Source: Norana najaformis (lineage: Eukaryota; Annelida; Clitellata; Crassiclitellata; Hormogastridae). Taken from it: 64,000 nt of DNA. The notes under the pieces were generated by a model that saw only the letters and a list, made by a program, of their open reading frames with translations, was not told where the DNA came from and made no database searches. Positions 35,001 to 47,000 of this stretch are shown in pieces (positions within the stretch are counted from its first letter, which is position 1; each line of letters begins with the position of its first letter). A program made the position numbers and the translations under genes. The stretch covers positions 17,382,049 to 17,446,048 of the forward strand of contig OZ029914.1 in NCBI GenBank assembly GCA_964023275.1, read 5' to 3'.

Positions 35001-38000
35001 ATGTTTGCTCAAACCATATTCGAGAAAACTTTTATGAAGGTAGGTGTAATGCGAACATAATACATCACTCTGTAGACAACTGATGATATTTCATATGAGT
35101 TAAGCTAAGTACATTGAAGATTTCTGCAAATAAGAGCAAACAAATGAAGCTGTGTTTCCATTTGCCATAATGATTCAGATGATTTTTTCAGATAGATTGG
35201 TTGTGTATTTTCTGGAGATGTAGTATAGGTGGCTATAAGCTTATTGATGGCACTTGGTGACTGTGTTACTCAGCAGCTGACTGGTTAAAAGCTAGCCTTC
35301 TAATGCAAAGTCTGCAGGTTGAATCCTCCCGTCAGACTAACTGTATGGGATCGTGAGCAAGTCCAGGAAAAATTTGAAGTCCTTATCAGTTATAGCAGCT
35401 GTTGGATGGTGGTGCCTTGTGCATTTAGTAATGTTGTTATAAAAATTTAAGAAAGCAAATAAATTGCTCACCCTTGGCACTTGTATGTCAAACAACACCC
35501 ACTTGATTGGCTTTGAAAATTTTGTCTTTCCAGATGATGGGGCTGGGTTTTAAGTAAACTATTTTACAGAATTACAGTAAAACACATTGTTTTATATGTT
35601 TATTGCTGTCAGGATATGTCAGCTGCTTTTGGCACTGTTGGCCATGAGATTCTTTAGTGCAAAATTTCATGATTGACCCTTAGAAGCACCCTAGAAGCAG
35701 CTCAATACTTTCACTATTTAATTACAGTGTGGTAGGAGTAACAACAGTAGTAGTGGAAGTGAGAGAAGTGACATAGTAGATATTATTGATGTTTAATGAC
35801 ATTGTATGATGTCCCAAGCTCTTATGTTACCTTAGCTTACTTTATATATGTTTGTTGTGACAATCCTGGGAGTATATACTGTTTTCAACATTGTTACCTA
35901 CTGCTGTGCAGAAAGCAGGAGACTGATGACAATTAACCATTACCATTCTGAATGTACCTGATGGGTCCTTGCAGTTGTTGATTCTTAGATATCCCCAGGG
36001 TTGGGTAATTCGACCTGTATATAAAATTATTATTTTTATTCTTTTGCTATAGTATAAGCTTTGGTATCATGAATTCAGTACACACACATGTAGTAAAACA
36101 CGATATGCACTGGACATGGTTACATATATTTGTGTATAATTTGCACTGTCAGTACCAGAGGAGCTCCTTGATTTATTGATGATTTGCCTTGAGACTTATT
36201 TTGATGTGCTTCAGTATAATGCCAAGTTTTCTGTAAAACAGTTGGGAACTTGGATTGCAAAATAAGTTTAGCCATAACCTGACCTCAGTATAAGGCAATT
36301 CTTGAAGTGGCTTCCAAGACAACATTATAGTGAATTTCCAGTGTATTTTAAAATGCATGATGGGAAAATATGGTAGTGTTTGTGTTTATTTGCTGAGTTA
36401 CTTAGCTAGTCTACAGCTTCCTTTTTGGCTTTGTAAACGCACAACTGTTATTTTGAACTTTCTTGCACTTGCTACATTACTGACCCATGATTACACACAG
36501 TTGTCAGAAGGCAGTCGCTGTGACCGCTTGTTAACAAACCGCAGACACAGGCAGCCAATGCTTTGCCCTGGCAGTGCTGAAAAGCTTCCAGTGCTTTCCA
36601 TGGGAAAGATTGCAATCATCTCAATATTTCTGATCCATTCTCTTTCTGAAATGCTATTACACTGCTGGTTATGACACAAGGCAATTTCTAATACTTGCCA
36701 CATTAGAGCTTATCACGAAAATCCAGGTCAGTCTGGTTTGATGAAATCTACCAGGGCCGACTGCAGAATTTGAAGTTAGGGACAGATAATGAGGTGCTGG
36801 GGGCATTGATAAAGTCACCAGACAAAGTGTTAGCTTTCAGGTCATTCCACCAACTCTAGGCATGGACTTGCATCCTTTTCACTTCTGCCTACTACTACAT
36901 ACTTCCTTGTATCCTAGGAACAACGGAAATTGCATTGCAACTACCAGAAGGCTTGGATTACATGTACTGCTTCTCTGGTGCCTTCGTTAAGTTAGTTTCT
37001 TCCTCATCATCGTCTTTGGCACACCAAAGCTTACCTCCCCTTTACTTAAAATCTTGCAGTCACTGCTTTGGCTCTGGCCCTCTGATAATTACAGCTTCCT
37101 CTACCAGCCATTTCGTTGTGGTGGCTGGGCTGAAAATTTATAAGTCATGATAGGCAATTTATTTTTGTGAATCACAGTTGACGTGAGGGCCCTGCAGTCA
37201 AGTCAGCCATGCAGGACACTCTCAGATAATGATACAATATTACCTCATCAGTATTCTTTTAGCAGAGCACCTGGTGTCTTAAACACCTGTGAAGCATTAA
37301 CTCAGCTCACATTTGCAAGGCTGGAGAAACTGAATTAGACATTTTATATGGATGTGTTTACACGTGTTTACGAAATAAGGTATGATCAATCTGATTTAAA
37401 TTGATATGTGATATTTATATATATAATTATATAATTATATATGTATAGATGTGTATATATATATATATAATAGAGATTTATCTTTTAACTTGGATGATGT
37501 GAATCTTTTGTAACAATGTATTTTATTGAAGCTGTTGTTTATTTTGCTAGAAAACTACCGGTAGGCATGTCTGGGTGTCATGTAACAAAGGTAGAATGCC
37601 TGAAAATTATCAAAAAGGCCAAAACTGTGGTAAGTTAAGTTTATTTAGAACTCTTCTGGTTTGTCTAATTCCATGACATTAACATTACCCAAAATAGGTC
37701 TAGAACAGCGATCTTATGTGGGAAAGTGGAGTGCAGGGGAGAGAAATAAAATAATTGAGTAAACTAGTTGTTTGGGGAAGATTATATATACTTCTGATTT
37801 GTTCTTGCTTGAAACAACATCTACTGCATTGTCTGTAATGCTGCCGTGGATCAATGATCATGGATGTTATTAACTAAGTTCTGAGAGTGACGGTCATGGT
37901 GACAAATGATCGAATGATAATGACAATGCTTTAGATGGGTGTTGCGACTCTTCATTATGTTGATGACACTCAGGTATATGTCCATGGCCCAGCCGTAGAG

Positions 38001-41000
38001 GCTATCTCCTTAATGAAGAAAAATGCTGCAAACATTGGAGTTGCTTTGCATCTGGATGTCATCCAGTTGCCTCTGGCTGAATCGTGGGAAAACCTAGTTC
38101 AACTGGCATGGTAGCCGTGAGCGGATATCTAACATCGTTTTGCCTCGTTTGCAGCACCGGTTCTCTGTTGTCTCTTTTTCCACTGCTGTACATGATGGGG
38201 TGTGACCTTGACATCAGATCTTTTGAATAGTATATGTCGAACCTGCTTTTATCACCAGTGTCAGATTCGCAAAATACGCCACTTGCTTAGTACTCTAGCT
38301 GCTGAACCTGTGCTGCGTGCATTAAAATGCACCCACGTTGACTACGGATATGCCGTTTATGCAGGCCTAACCCCTTCCTCAATAATTAGCTGAAGTCTGT
38401 TTTTTGTGCTGCTGGTCAGCTGATTGCTGGTATTCCTAGATTGGGCACATATCCAGTTTCATATTGGAGGCCCTGCATTGGTTACTTGTGCAAAAACCCT
38501 TTGAGTTTAAGATCTTATTGCTTATGCATAGCTGTTTTGCAGGCTGAGCTCCATCTTATCTCAAGGAGCTGTGCATCTCAGTTTAGTCCATTCCTGGCCA
38601 AAGATCTTTGTGCTGAACTATGCAAGGTGACCTGGTTGTCTTGCTGTCCCAAATGTCCACAGTTCAACTTAGAATATTCGCTGAGATCTGCCCATCTTTT
38701 TGCTAGAAGTTGCCTAGCAGACTGCAACAGGAACTCCTAGGCCTGTCTGCCTTTTTTCTTTTTTCTTCTGCCTGAGGACCATTCTGCTCAAACTTGGTTT
38801 CTTGTTGCAAGGTCATGGGAGTCTCTGGTGAATTTATCTTGAACTGGTGCTATATAAATGTGCAATTACATTACATTAATTATTGTACTTAATGTATACA
38901 CATTGTCAATAAATCTTAATCTGAGGTATGAGTCCAGTGCACGCTAATAACTTGTCCAGGGTGTTACATGGAGTTCACTCAGCAGGCTTGAACCTGCCAT
39001 CATTGGATTACAGATTCAGTGTGCTACTGAAAATGCCACCTTGTCGTAAAGATGATGATGAAATTGATTGATGATACTGATGTTGATGATGCAGGTGTTT
39101 GATTTGACGGTTCACTGGTCCGATGGGAAGAAGTACAACATCCAGAGAAAGTATACCGTGGTCTTTGATTTTGTGGTAAGCCTATTGTTCATTTGAATAT
39201 GTTCTTTCTCTGATCACCAAAAGTTCCATTAGTTACGCTAGAATTCCCCTTTGCCTTGAGCATTTTCTTGCCCTCTTGCTTTCTTGCCATTCGTTACATT
39301 CTTTACATTCTTTTGTTGCATTATTTCTTGCCTTTTGTTACATCCTGACATTAATGTGAGCATTCGCATTGCGTTAAAATTTATCCTAACTGACATTCAC
39401 ATGTGTAATTTTCACTGTCACATGTCCAAGGGCACAATTCATATGTGTAATATGACTGTCACATGTCCATTGTCACAATTCATATGAGTAATTTCCACTG
39501 TCACATGTCCATTGTCACAATTCATATGTGTAATTTCCGCTATCACTATCCATTATCCATTGTCGCAATTCAAATGCGTAATTTCACTGTCACAAGTCCA
39601 TTGTCACAATTCATATGAGTAATTTCCACCGTCACATATGTGTCCATTGTCACAATTTGTATGTGTAATTTCCACTGTCACATGTCCATTGTCACAATTC
39701 ATATGAGTAATTTCCACCGTCACATATGTGTCCATTGTCGCAATTCGTATGTGTAATTTCCACTGTCACATGTCCATTGTCACAATTCGTATGTGTAATT
39801 TCCACTGTCACATGTCCATTGTCACAATTCATATGTGTAATTTCCACTGTCACATGTCCATTGTCACAGTTCATATGTGTAATTTCCACTGTCACATGTC
39901 CATTGTCACAATTCATATGTGTAATTTCCATTGTTACACGTCCATTGTCACAATTTATATGTTTGATTTTCATTATCATCGACTCAGAGTTGTGCACATT
40001 AACAACTGCAGATTCATCTAAATATACTAACTTTATCAAACCTAATACATGTAGTATGCATAATTTTCCTATATTTTAACTGTGGAAACACTGCTGGTTT
40101 GAATAGAAACTGATTGTTTGGGTGCACTGAAGTTGTTCCACAGCATTATTTTAAACAAGTTTCAGCATACATGTCTCATAGCTAAATAGCTTGAGAATTT
40201 TTTTAGCAAGCACTGAAGCAGGCATTTCAAGATATCCAGATGCCTGAATTGAAGGGTGAGTAACACAGCATGTTAGTTATGTCAACTTTTCAATATAATT
40301 TAGTGAATTTTGATTACTGTTAGAAGGATAAGTTTGCTGGTATGTAGCTGTCGATGGAAGATGAAGAGAAAATGTAAGTCTGCCAAAACGGAAATGGAGA
40401 CGGAGATATTGGGAATGTGATTTTTTTGCTGACACAGCACAGTCATCAGGTTTTGGAAACCCAAGCATGTTTAAATAATGTGTCCATTATGTGATTATTT
40501 GCCACATACAGTGATGATTCAGTAGGTTTGGATAGACCTGATCATGTGTGTATCACGTGAGTGCTGGCAAACTGAGACTTTGGGCTGATGTCATCAGTGA
40601 TATTTGTCCACACATGACTGTATCTCGTGATTGTGATTGTGATTGGTGGGCACTTATGTGCTTACAATAGCATTGATTTACGTCATTCTTGTCCAGATAT
40701 TTTGCTGACGAGGCAGGCTTGAGCCTATATAAGGTGGGTAGCAAATGCAGTGTTGAACAGAGCTGTTTTACAGACAGTGTGTTATAGTTAATTGTATTGA
40801 GTTACAAATGTCATTGATTTTGCTGATGCTGGCTATTTATTGATTCATGCTAATAAAAGTTAAAATGTTTGCAAATGACAACAGAATTACTGTCATGATT
40901 AACTGTTGATTTTATCAATAATATGATAGAAAATCAAAAAAGACTTCTTGTCTTTTCACATGTTAACTGGTACAAATCGGATGCATCTAGAGTTTTGAAG

Positions 41001-44000
41001 CTTGACTGATTTACAACTTTGGAAGGTTGCCAAAGACATCATCATTATAGTCGTCATCACCACCATTGTTGTCATAATTATTATCAACAACATCATCATT
41101 AACACCATTGCCATTATCATCATATTCCACCCTTATCATTGCTTTGTAGTCATTAGTTTTGTTATTATCATCAGCCAGTATTGTCATATCTTCAGTGCAT
41201 CACCATCATTCCTATTGTCCTCATCTTCATTGTATTGTTTATTCTGCTGATGTTATTGTAATTGTAATTAAAAACTTCTATAACGCTGGTATCTAGTACA
41301 CAAGGTGTCAGCTGATAGCATACCAAAATGAAGCCACGGTCTGATCAGTATGCAGAAAGGCAGTCTGCCGAAATATAGAGGCAGCCTAGCCTGTGGGGGA
41401 TAAAACAACTGAAAAAGGTAAGTCGAGTTGTGACAGAAATGACATAAGAATCTGAGCAGAATGAACAGATGCAGGAAGGGAGTTCAAACAGTTAGGTCCA
41501 GCAACCACGAAAGCTCATCCACCAAGAACAGTTAAGTCACCACTGTCTGTGTTTGATTTGCTCTTAAATCTGTTGACCTGTGCTCTAGAGACGTGGATAC
41601 TTCTTGAGATGTTCACCATCTTACTGCCTTATCTTGAATCTGTTATTCCAGTAAACAAGCTGCTTAAAGACTGAATATTTCCAGAAAATTTTCTGTCTTA
41701 CAGAATCAGTCTCCTTAAGCCTGAAGAGTTTCAGTTAACTATTGTTGGTCTACGTGGTCGCACTTTTGTGCTTCCATCATTGGATTTATTTTGTATTCCG
41801 TTGGAGATGTACAAGGTTAAGTTTCTAATATTCAATTTGCAGCTGCCAAATCGTTTGAGTCACTTTGGAAAGCAAAAAAGGAGCAGAAGAAGGCTGTGGA
41901 AGAGTTTTTCCAGGTTAGAATTATTTAATGTTTGTGGATTATTGGTCCAATATATGGATGGACAGATGGATGGAAGGATGGATGGATGTACGAATGGATC
42001 TGTGTATCAGTAGCCATGGCATCATGGAGCGAGCTGTGGATATATAGATCAATGGATCTGTGAATGTACTGCTAACAATATTGTACTTTTTGTATTTTAA
42101 GAAAATCTTGACTCTACCAGAAAAGATTGCCCGTGGAAAAGAAGTCTGTGAATTTTTCAGTTTTCCAGAAGAAGGGTATGTCTGCAATTCAAGAACAAAA
42201 GCTTGCTTTGTTTTTGGTGTTATCATAGTATGCATCAGCCAAACTTCATAACTTCATGAATGATGACCTTTGATAAATTTAAGATTACCTTGAGTTATGT
42301 TGGGGATTTCTGATCAGTGGTCTTGTTTATGATGTCAAAGTTGTGTGACATGAATCCTTATCTTTCAGAATCTACAGCTCCCACAGAAAGCTAAGTCACA
42401 GGATCCAGCTTATTCACAGTTAAAATAAAATCATAGGCTGGTATTAACAAGGTTCGGTTCCAGGTCACGAAATCAAGGGTCAGACAGTTAGACAGTCAAA
42501 TGACGGAATACATTTCTTACACCAAGAAGTGGTAGTGTGGAAACCGTTTGACCTATCGCTGCTGTATTTAACCTTTAAATATTTGGTGTCATTTAAACTT
42601 GACAATTGAGCATTATATCCTACTAGCATCATCATCATCATCATCATCATGCACCGTGGGCTCAGCGCCCGTAGGTGTCCGATGCCATTTTCACCATGTT
42701 CTTCCACTGTTGTCTGTTCAGTGCGGCGTGGCTCAGCTCTTGAAGCGTTGTTCCACACCATTCAGTTATGTCGTCCGCCCATTCCCTGTGCGGTCGTCCT
42801 CTTCTGTTACTCCCATCCATCATTCCAAACAATAGTGTTTTGATTTTCCTATAATTGTTCATTCTGCATATATGGCCAAATAGTCCTAATTTCCTTTGAA
42901 TTAGTTTTTGCATTAAGTTTTCTTTATGATGTATCCGTCTGTACAGTTCTTCATTGCTTACTTTTTGTATCCATGATATTTTCAGAATCTTCCTAAAACA
43001 CTTTCTTTCAAAGGCCAATATTCTTCTTTCAACATCTTTATTGATCACCCAAGCTTCGCACCCGTATAACATGCTGCTAAAGATACATGTGCCCAGGACG
43101 CTCAGTTTTGTTTCCAGCTTTATGGCTTTGCTTTTCCATACCTTATCCATAGCTTTTAATGATGCTGCTGCTTTTGCGATTCTAATGAGGACCTCCTTCC
43201 TGTTGTCTAGGTCGTATGTCGTATTTCATCCAAGGTATGTAAACTTCTCAACATTTTCCAGCTGGAATCCATCTAGAGTTATTTTTCTTGTTAGGTTCTT
43301 TTTGCCAAATACCATTGTCTTTGTTTTGTCCAGGTTTATGGTAAGGCCATATCTTCTTCCTTTGTCGCTCAACATTTGCAGTATGTACTCCAATCGCTGT
43401 TTGTCTTCATCAATCAAATCAATGTCACCAGCAAAGATTCTACTAGCATAGATTCATCAAATCAGCACGTCAACTTTGAGGCATAATTATTACATTTTGT
43501 TTTATTTCAGTGAAACCGAGTCACGCGCTAACTGTGTTGCGGTTTTCAATACTAGTGAAGGTACGAATTATATAAAAACTTTAATTATGTTTGCAAACGG
43601 TGGATAAAAACTATAAATTCTGTAGCAAAGAGGACTTTACTGTTTGCTCGAGCTCCTCGCTTTATTCCTTCTGCAGTTTCGCAAGCACCTGAAGTCTTTG
43701 TTATTTGACAGTGGTCTCACTGGTTTGGGTCAGGAGTGCCTCTGATGAGTTTATTCTTGAAGTGGCGCTTTATAAATGTCAGACTACAATTACAATTACT
43801 TTTGCACATGAAAAGCTTACAATTTGCATTTAAGAAAATCTGGTACAGTACAAACTGGGGCAACTCAGAATTATGTACACTGAAATAAATTGGCTGGGTA
43901 TTTGTTCCATCCAGTGTCTCACATATTGAACGCAGCCAGTTATTTTTATTGTTTTTGTTAGTCTTACTTTATCTTTTACGCTATTATTTGTAGCAGTCTG

Positions 44001-47000
44001 TAATTGTTCTGTGGTTCAGGTGAATATGAGTCTATTGATCATGAAAGTTGTCCCTACAACACATTATCCATTAAGCCGAAGAGCATCTCGGTCTTTGATC
44101 GGGAGCAGTCGGACGATTCAACCAGCACCTACTGGGCAGTCACGGAATATTCCAAACGCAAGTCTGGAGAGGTGGACCTGAAAGAGGGGGCAGCTGTCAG
44201 CGTCCTACAGCGAGAACTCTCTGGTAACAATTGACTCTTTTCAGTTTCTTTGTCCTCATCATCATTAGCATTGTTGGCATGGTTAGCAGTTTGTTATGGC
44301 TGTTGGCTGTGCTCCGCTTTATCTAAGGGAGCTCTGCATCGCCCTTTCTTCCATTCCTTGCCCCAGACCATTGCGTTCTTTGGTTCAGGGCGATCTCTCC
44401 GTCCCTCTAGCTCGAACTGCCACCACTCAGCCCCTCAGCTTTGCTATTGTTGGCCCTGCCTCTTGGAATGACTTACCTGCTGACCTTCGACAGGAGCTTC
44501 TCTCCCTCTCACTCTTCCTTAAGCGCCTGAAGACCGTATTATTCCCCAGTTCTGGGACGATGGGCCGGGAGCGCACCTGATGAGGCTACCTTGAAGTGGC
44601 ACTTTACAAATTTACGATTACGATTATGGTGAACCAGAAGCAAGTCATTCTATGTTGGTGGTTTGTTATTCTTCTAGGCTGGTGGTTTGTGCATGTTGAG
44701 GATACGAATGAACAAGGCTGGGCTCCTGCATCATGTCTACTTCCTGTTGACCGGAACAATCTAAACAACTGCAAAGTATCAGGTTGGTTCTTCTTGCATA
44801 CGGGTCAGTTCATTACTTTAAAAGATTAGTGTTTAGCTGTGTCTTATTTTAACTCTACTGCTGCCATACTGGGGTAGTGCCAGTCCCAAGCCTGGATAAA
44901 GGAGGAGGGCAACATCAGCGGCCTTTGATGCCATAAGATGTCGTTAAACAGTGGAACTACTTCTGTGTCTTATATGTATGCACATATATATCTGGCTATT
45001 TATGTCATGACTTTTAAGAACCTCCCATCATGTTGACTCTTGTGACCAGTTACCTGCATCATCATCACCTTCACAATCATCGTAACATAACATAGCTTGA
45101 ATGAAGACTTGTAAATTGCAACTTCAAGAAAAAACTCATCAGTAGCACCTCTGACCAGTCAGAAAAGGCCCACAGTCAAACAGAACAGATTTCAAGCACT
45201 TGTAGAACAAAGAAGGTGACAGCCTGATTAGTTCATGTCACATCTTGTAAGGAAGGTTGTCCCTGGATGCAGGATCAACAAAAGCAAGGCTTCTATGCTG
45301 GGTAGCTGAGGACTGAGCCCAAGGGACAACAAGGGCACCAAGAGCAGCCAAACGAAGGGAGCTATGACCAGGAATAGTTGAGGAAAAGGTGCAAAAAGAC
45401 CTCGGATAGGATGGGGCAATTCCCACCTAACAGTCTCGCATCATCATCATCGCCGCCGCCACCACCACCATCATCATCATCATTGTCGCGAGCTAGTCGC
45501 AAAGTCAGAGTTCAGAAATAAGTCAACTCAATAACTTTTCACGCGTTTCTTCTTCTCGTTGTGCAATCTCAAACCGCCATAACTGGAGTCTCCCTCTAGA
45601 CTGTCAACCTGCCTCTTGTATATGAAATTTAGTAAGTAAGTGGGACCTGCCCACCCCTTGGTCCTGACAATCATCATCGTCATCATAGTTATCATCCATT
45701 GCATTTCTCACTAACTGATGCATTGGAACTGTTTTCCTTGGTTTTTGCATTAGGTCATTTCTTTTGGAACTGTTTTCCTTGGTTTTTGCATTAGGTCATT
45801 TCTTTTGGAACTGTTTTCCTTGGTTTTTGCATTAGGTCATTTCTTTTGGAACTGTTTTCCTTGGTTTGTGCATTAGGTCATTTCTTTTGGAACTGTTTTC
45901 CTTGGTTTGTGCATTAGGTCATTTCTGCATTTTTTGTCAGGTCCTTTTGGAGAGTTCAAGACCCTGAATGATTACGAGGCAGAGCAGCCAGATGAAGTTT
46001 CCTGTAGAAAGGGAGAAAAGGTTGAGGTGATTGAGGCAACCCTCGATGGATGGTGGGAAGTCAGGTAAAGCAGTCTCCTCAGAATTATTTAAAATTTGCA
46101 TTGATTTCAGTTAGTGAAGAACTACAGATATACGGAAATGGTTTTAAGTATTTAAATGGTATTTAAATATGGTATTTAAATGAGAATTAAGATGTTTTTC
46201 CTTCTGTGGGTAAAATAAGAGTACTGATGATGTCGTGTTGCCTACAGTGAAGTTTATATAAGCAGATATCATCATCATCGTCATCGTCTTCATCATCTTC
46301 ATCATCATCTTTATCATCATTGTAGTAGTAGTAATAATGGTATTCAGATGTTTATTAGATGTTCATTTGTTATATAGTCTCAAAGGTATATTGCAGAAGT
46401 TTTGGGTGTTCCACATTTGGTCTGCTATGGGTTATCAAGAAACTTAAGAAAAGAACTCCAGAGCCTTCAAGTAAAGCTCCCATGTCTCTTGAGGAATGTA
46501 GGAGAGGTGCTCATTTCCTTTTCTTAGGCCCTTGAGCTGGCAGTGGATGAATTCCAAGATCCTGGACATGGGGCCAGTGCATTGCACGACTTGCCGTTTT
46601 CTTCCCAACATATGTCGGTACCAAATTATACTGCTTTGTGACAGATGCATGGTGTATGCAGACAACTTGCCCAGGGTCTTTAAACCGAGTCAAACCCACA
46701 ACTGCATGATCATTGACCAAACACATTGTCGTTAGACCACCATGTGTTTACCTGTCTTCATTTCATTAAGTGCTGAAAACCATTTTGTCTGATGGTTTAA
46801 TATTGGTGTTTGGTTGGAAGCTGTACTGTGGAGTAAGTTTCAGTCATAAGCCCACTTTCTTACTTACATTCTTTCTTGGCAGATGCAAAGACAAGGTTGG
46901 AAGGATACCTGCTACAAACCTGGTACCGATCAGCGATGAGGTATTCCACCAGAAATTACTTTGAGAATGATGTATGCAAAACGGGCAGCAGATATGGTTC

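Noticed and set aside
39692..40079. Open frames of about 100 codons on both strands
   Set aside because: They are forced by a 42-bp period, a multiple of three, in the minisatellite; the peptides are repeats of 14 residues.
41701..41770. Extra exon after the tcttacag acceptor before exon 5
   Set aside because: Frames close quickly and the 40255 to 41843 junction already fits the PX domain in phase.
46532..46735. Short frames overlapping tRNA-like sequence, or a tRNA gene
   Set aside because: Box A and B are there, but no cloverleaf or anticodon arm survives, and the sequence recurs as a SINE.
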